Source of the DNA: Herpetosiphon giganteus | Lineage (GTDB): Bacteria; Chloroflexota; Chloroflexia; Chloroflexales; Herpetosiphonaceae | Assembly: GCF_016907925.1 (NCBI RefSeq) | Contig: NZ_JAFBCZ010000028.1 | Span: 1 to 64,000, forward strand | Direction of reading: 5' to 3' | Length of the DNA stretch: 64,000 nt | Shown: positions 60,609 through 64,000 of the stretch, piece by piece | Layout of the letters: every line of letters starts with the position of its first letter | Numbering within the stretch: position 1 is the stretch's first letter | Program-made: the position numbers and the translations under genes | Notes under the pieces: model-generated | Databases searched by the model: none | Told to the model about the DNA's origin: nothing | What the model saw: the letters and a program-made list of their open reading frames with translations, nothing else

Positions 60609-61735
60609 TTATTTTACTCAGCAGTTGTGGAGGTCGCCCGCTTCCGGCGACCTCCCCCAATACCATCACGGGCAAGCCCCAGTGGTGGTGTCCCACGCCC
60701 ATCGTGGCCGGTGATCCGACCGCGATTGCCGCCATGCCCACGGTCACGCCCTACTATCATCGTGACCAGTTTATGCTGGGCCAAGATATCGTCAGCAACG
60801 GCATGCGCGTGACGGTCCATGGCATCACCGACGGCGCAACGGCTCCCGATGCGATTGGCGGCGGGCAGCTGCGCTGGGTCGATCTCGAAGTGACCAGCGC
60901 CGTGTCACTGCCGCTTGATCTGGCCGCCCAAGTGGTGATCCGCGAGGTTGAGCAGGATGCGGGGCAAGCGGCCCGTGGCTGGTGGACAACCGACACCGCG
61001 ACGCTGGCCACGACCGCAATCACGTTGCCGACGCGGCTGGAGGCGGGCATGCCATGGCGCGGCCAGATTCCGATTCGCACGCCGCTGGGCAAGCCCGTGT
61101 TTGTGCTGGTGTATCGCACGCCGAGCGATGCCCTGCTGCGTGCGCAGCCGACCGACGGCGTGATTGTGGTGCAAAACCGCCGTGACCCAACCTGTGCAGG
61201 GAATATCGCCCGCGTCCCGTTCCCGACCATACCCGCAGGTGGTGGACCAGGCGCGCCCATTAACGGCACGCCCGTCGCCGTGCCACCCGGCACGAATCCG
61301 CTCGTGGCTTACGCCGTGAGCAAGCTAGCGTGGCCCTATGTCTGGGGTGGCGAAAGCGAGGCCGAAGGCGGCTTTGACTGTTCGGGTCTGATGTACGCCG
61401 CCTATGGCAGCGTCGGGTTGACCGTGCCGCGCACCTCGCAGGCGATGTGGCAGAGCGCGCAGATCCAGCGGATTGACATCAGCGAGCTGCGTCCGGGCGA
61501 TCTGGTCTTTTTCCACACCGATGGCAGCCGCTTCAGCAGCCCACCAACCCATGTCGGCATGTATATCGGGGATTTCAATGGCAATGGCACACCGGATCTC
61601 GTGCATGCTTTGAGTCCCGCATGGGGCATTCGGATTGAGGACAATTGGCTGACCAAGCCGTGGCTGGTTGCGCCATGGCCCGATGGCACGCCGCGCCTGT
61701 GGGGTGCTGGCTATTTCGTGAATCCCTATCGCTAG
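60566..61735 (+). CDS. NlpC/P60 lipoprotein (VirB1-like cell-wall hydrolase)
   Basis: 389 residues. Lipobox ending in Cys near residue 21 (LLSSC), a beta-rich linker domain (30-210), then an NlpC/P60 domain with Cys in FDCSG (about 271), His in HVGMYIG (about 329) and a second His. This enzyme cuts peptide bonds in peptidoglycan. In type IV systems such hydrolases open the wall for the channel. The ATG at 60566 follows GGAGG within the SSB-like gene. Confidence 0.88.
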   Translation: MPTRFRLVSIGLVIIILLSSCGGRPLPATSPNTITGKPQWWCPTPIVAGDPTAIAAMPTVTPYYHRDQFMLGQDIVSNGMRVTVHGITDGATAPDAIGGGQLRWVDLEVTSAVSLPLDLAAQVVIREVEQDAGQAARGWWTTDTATLATTAITLPTRLEAGMPWRGQIPIRTPLGKPVFVLVYRTPSDALLRAQPTDGVIVVQNRRDPTCAGNIARVPFPTIPAGGGPGAPINGTPVAVPPGTNPLVAYAVSKLAWPYVWGGESEAEGGFDCSGLMYAAYGSVGLTVPRTSQAMWQSAQIQRIDISELRPGDLVFFHTDGSRFSSPPTHVGMYIGDFNGNGTPDLVHALSPAWGIRIEDNWLTKPWLVAPWPDGTPRLWGAGYFVNPYR

Positions 61736-61755
61736 TTCATTAAAAGGAGGATTCG

Positions 61756-62469
61756 ATGCGTTGGTTCATTCTTGTGCTCATACTGCTTATGCATCCATAC
61801 AGCACGTTCGCCCAAACGACCCCGCTGACCGTGCGGGTGCAGGATATGGCCACCATGCAGCCCATGGCGGGCGTGGTGGTGACCTTTACGCCGATTGGTG
61901 GCCAACCAATCACGGCAATCAGCGACGCGCAGGGTGTGACCGTTGTCACACTACCCGCTGATCGCGTGATCGTCACGCTGGCCGCTGCCGATGGCAGCAC
62001 AATTCCGTGGGAAGCGCCGTATGCAGGCGGCTATCCCATCCAGTCCATTGTGGGATTGACGACCTTGACCGTGCAGATCGACCCGGTGACAGGCATCGCC
62101 CATCACGCGCTGGAGCAAGATTGGGCGGGTGGCCCAACCCAAGCCGATGACCCGACCGCAGCCTTAGCACCACCCGCCACCGGAACCGCCATCGCCGCCC
62201 AAACTGCCACCGCTGCGGTCGCGCAGCTGCCAACCAGTGAGGCGCTCCTGCCAACATCCATGCCAACGACCCTGCCAGTCGCACCACCCACAAGCGTGCC
62301 CAGCGCCGTTCCCACCAGCAGCCAGCCCGTGCTGGCGATCCTGCCGAGTAGTCCCCCCACCCCACCAGCAGCGCGCCCATGGACAACGTGGCTGCCCCTC
62401 GTGGCCATTGTGGGGGTTATGCTGTTGGGTCTGTGGTCGTGGCGCGGACGCATGGGGGTGCTGCGATGA
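61756..62469 (+). CDS. secreted membrane-tailed protein
   Basis: 237 residues. Signal peptide (1-20), a beta-sandwich of carboxypeptidase-regulatory or CnaB-like type (about 22-110, with PMAGVVVTFTPIGGQPITAI), an Ala/Pro/Thr stalk (125-205), and a C-terminal membrane helix (213-230) followed by WRGRMGVLR. It is anchored in the membrane and extends through the wall. The start follows AAAGGAGG. It overlaps the next gene by four bases. A structural part of the mating apparatus is inferred. Confidence 0.65.
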   Translation: MRWFILVLILLMHPYSTFAQTTPLTVRVQDMATMQPMAGVVVTFTPIGGQPITAISDAQGVTVVTLPADRVIVTLAAADGSTIPWEAPYAGGYPIQSIVGLTTLTVQIDPVTGIAHHALEQDWAGGPTQADDPTAALAPPATGTAIAAQTATAAVAQLPTSEALLPTSMPTTLPVAPPTSVPSAVPTSSQPVLAILPSSPPTPPAARPWTTWLPLVAIVGVMLLGLWSWRGRMGVLR

Positions 62470-63746
62470 TGTGGCGGAGCCTGTTCCTGCTTATCCTGCT
62501 CGTGTGTTTTTTGACACCAGCAGTGACGACAGCCCAAACCCCAACCGTCAACCCATCCACTGCCGCATGGGCATTTGATACCCCACGCACGCTGGGCCGG
62601 GACATCGGCGTGATCCGCGGATTGGCCACCGCGCTCGATGAACAGGGCTATGCCCATACCAGCTACCTGCGGGCCAGCGAATTTATGGCCAATGCCAGTC
62701 ATAGTGCGCTGATTGTGCAGGGCGTGACCCGCGCAGGCGATCGCTATGAACGACGATTGTGGCAGGGCGAACCCAGCGCTGGCCCAACGGCGATCACGGC
62801 GCGCCAAGGACGGATTATTGTCGCGGCAACCCTCGATAGCACGGTGCGCCTGTGGGAAAGCCGCGATGGTGGGGCAACGTGGCGTGAGCTGGCCAGTCCG
62901 GTGCGCGCCATGTCGGCCCAGCCAGCCATCCTGCCCAATGGCCGCGCCGTGCTGGCACTGCTCACCCGCAGTGGCATGCAGTTTCATCTGACCATCGCCA
63001 GCGAAACCAGCGCAGGCAGTGGGTCGTGGCAGGCTGCCAATCCATTGCCTCCTAGCGCCAGTGCGGTGGTGGCGGTATGGCAGCGGGACAACGTGCGGAG
63101 CGATCAGGGAGGGTTGCCGCAGCTCGTCATTGCTCAAGGCATGGCCGGTGGGGTACAACTTGCCACAACGCAAGACGGAGCAACGTGGCAACCACAGACC
63201 ATTGCCAGTGCTACGCCGCATGCGCTGGCCTTGAGTGCAGTAGGGGATCGCATGGTTATGATGCATGAAGAATATGGGGCACGGGTGCTGTGGCTCGCCA
63301 GTTCGACGCTCGACGAGGATTGGCAGGTCACGCGGCTCGCCACGCCGTCCTCGGTGATTGTCGAAGCCAATCCGCTGCTGCACGACCCACAAACCAACAG
63401 CGTGCTGCTGCTGACAACCTGCCGCTTTCCCGACCGTCCCTTTGGCAGCCATCGGGCGCAGCTCTGCCTCAGTCGGGTCGCGCGGGACAAGCTGCACGTG
63501 GCCAGTGCGTGGGAAAGCCAGTGGGCTGAACCGTGGACACCGATTACGATGGCCCAACCCCATACGGCGCAGGCGGGAGCAGTCGTGGTGACGCACGGCA
63601 TGCAGGCGCATATGGCGTGGGTCGGGCAGTTCATCCCCAGTGACTTTCTGCATATTAACGCAACCCAAGCGGGGTTTGTGACCACGAGTGAGGCCATGGC
63701 CACGACGGTGCGGATTCCGACGCTCGCGCGGATGGATGCGCCGTGA
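62466..63746 (+). CDS. secreted sialidase-like propeller protein
   Basis: 426 residues. Signal peptide (1-23) and a repeated pattern of beta blades, with Asp-box-like turns SRDGGATWREL (about 120) and TTQDGATWQPQ (about 230) typical of BNR/sialidase propellers. The sialidase catalytic Arg triad is not evident, so it may be a binding protein. The start at 62466 overlaps the previous stop. It is the last clear gene of the rightward T4SS operon. Confidence 0.7.
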   Translation: MMWRSLFLLILLVCFLTPAVTTAQTPTVNPSTAAWAFDTPRTLGRDIGVIRGLATALDEQGYAHTSYLRASEFMANASHSALIVQGVTRAGDRYERRLWQGEPSAGPTAITARQGRIIVAATLDSTVRLWESRDGGATWRELASPVRAMSAQPAILPNGRAVLALLTRSGMQFHLTIASETSAGSGSWQAANPLPPSASAVVAVWQRDNVRSDQGGLPQLVIAQGMAGGVQLATTQDGATWQPQTIASATPHALALSAVGDRMVMMHEEYGARVLWLASSTLDEDWQVTRLATPSSVIVEANPLLHDPQTNSVLLLTTCRFPDRPFGSHRAQLCLSRVARDKLHVASAWESQWAEPWTPITMAQPHTAQAGAVVVTHGMQAHMAWVGQFIPSDFLHINATQAGFVTTSEAMATTVRIPTLARMDAP

Positions 63747-64000
63747 TGAAGGAGCAAGAAAACACCACTGAAGGATTGATTATCGTACAAATCAATCCTT
63801 TAGCGGCATTGCTTTTCTGTGGCATAGGTCAACCTCCTCGAATTCAGCATACAGTACCTAAGAACGAGGGGCCAGAATACAACGAAATCCTTGGTCATAT
63901 CCACCTTTGGGAAGAAGCCTGTCACGTGCTGCACAGAGAATCTTTGTTCTATTTTGATAATATGCCCCCCCCCGCAGCACCATGGGGTCATCACTATCCG
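63746..64000 (+). CDS. uncertain open frame running off the window
   Basis: The frame from ATG 63746 overlaps the preceding stop and stays open for 85 codons to the end. Base composition is more AT-rich and there is no ribosome site of note. An inverted repeat (63771-63800) lies inside it, and a run of nine C at about 63965-63973 could be a sequencing or slippage point. On the other strand a strong GAGGAGG site precedes an ATG at 63822. I cannot decide which, if any, is coding. Confidence 0.25.
   Translation, partial: MKEQENTTEGLIIVQINPLAALLFCGIGQPPRIQHTVPKNEGPEYNEILGHIHLWEEACHVLHRESLFYFDNMPPPAAPWGHHYP
63771..63800. repeat. inverted repeat after the rightward operon
   Basis: AAGGATTGATT (63771-63781) and AATCAATCCTT (63790-63800) around ATCGTACA. 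No T-tract follows, so it may be an operator or a weak terminator. Confidence 0.5.

Overview
The window looks like part of a large conjugative plasmid or integrative conjugative element from a Chloroflexota (Herpetosiphon-like filamentous) bacterium. This is an inference from protein style, not a database match. The signs are Pro/Thr-rich linkers in secreted proteins, DUF11 repeats, a sortase, secreted proteins ending in a short LP/MP-plus-basic tail, and a type IV secretion set with no visible outer-membrane parts. The backbone is GC-rich and carries the palindrome CCATGG about five times more often than composition predicts. Two AT-rich islands (about 2.75-3.97 kb and 31.6-35.4 kb) look like later arrivals.

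Left part. A 5'-truncated Tn3-family transposase (70-1194) is followed by small leftward genes, an aberrant tRNA-like gene (2928-3025) and an AT-rich HEPN-type gene. A consensus promoter at 4959-4987 precedes a long rightward block (5480-14771): a P-loop kinase, several unknown small proteins, a methyltransferase/helicase split over two genes between helicase motifs I and Ia, a RadC/JAMM protein and a SWIM zinc-finger protein. Nearly every gene in this block has its own stem-loop just before its ribosome binding site. An FtsK/Tra-like ATPase with a membrane partner follows (15049-17099). Next is a type II partition system: ParR-like, ParM-like actin and a palindromic parC-like region (17169-19064). 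Then come a small HTH protein, a candidate two-hairpin small RNA (about 19474-19558), a gene broken by an in-frame stop, a DUF433/DUF5615 toxin-antitoxin pair and an XRE regulator.

Middle part. A leftward seven-gene operon (29262 to 22378) encodes secreted DUF11/propeller proteins, a sortase, an HTH protein and a lipoprotein. Upstream of it are a truncated tyrosine-recombinase-like gene and a 574-residue protein that may be a replication initiator. Divergent from the latter is a second candidate small RNA (about 31582-31671). An AT-rich cassette then carries an XRE regulator, an ImmA/IrrE protease, a multi-TM protein and a cytochrome P450. A WYL-domain gene diverges from a 15-repeat CRISPR array (37416-38484) with no cas genes in the window. 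Two zinc-finger/exonuclease-like genes close this part.

Right part. Two divergent operons flank a C-rich 11-bp repeat tract (53998-54094). The leftward one (53902 to 40538) encodes an SH3-like secreted protein, a bitopic membrane protein, VirB2-like, PrgI/VirB3-like and VirB4-like proteins, a large ATPase-like protein with no P-loop, a VirD4/TraG-like coupling ATPase and a gingipain-type C25 peptidase. The rightward one (54193 to 63746) encodes a VirB6-like membrane protein, a replication-relaxation protein preceded by five 11-bp iterons, an OB-fold SSB-like protein, an NlpC/P60 lipoprotein (VirB1-like role) and secreted proteins. Together these look like a complete mating-channel set for a cell with one membrane. 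No relaxase is recognisable in the window.
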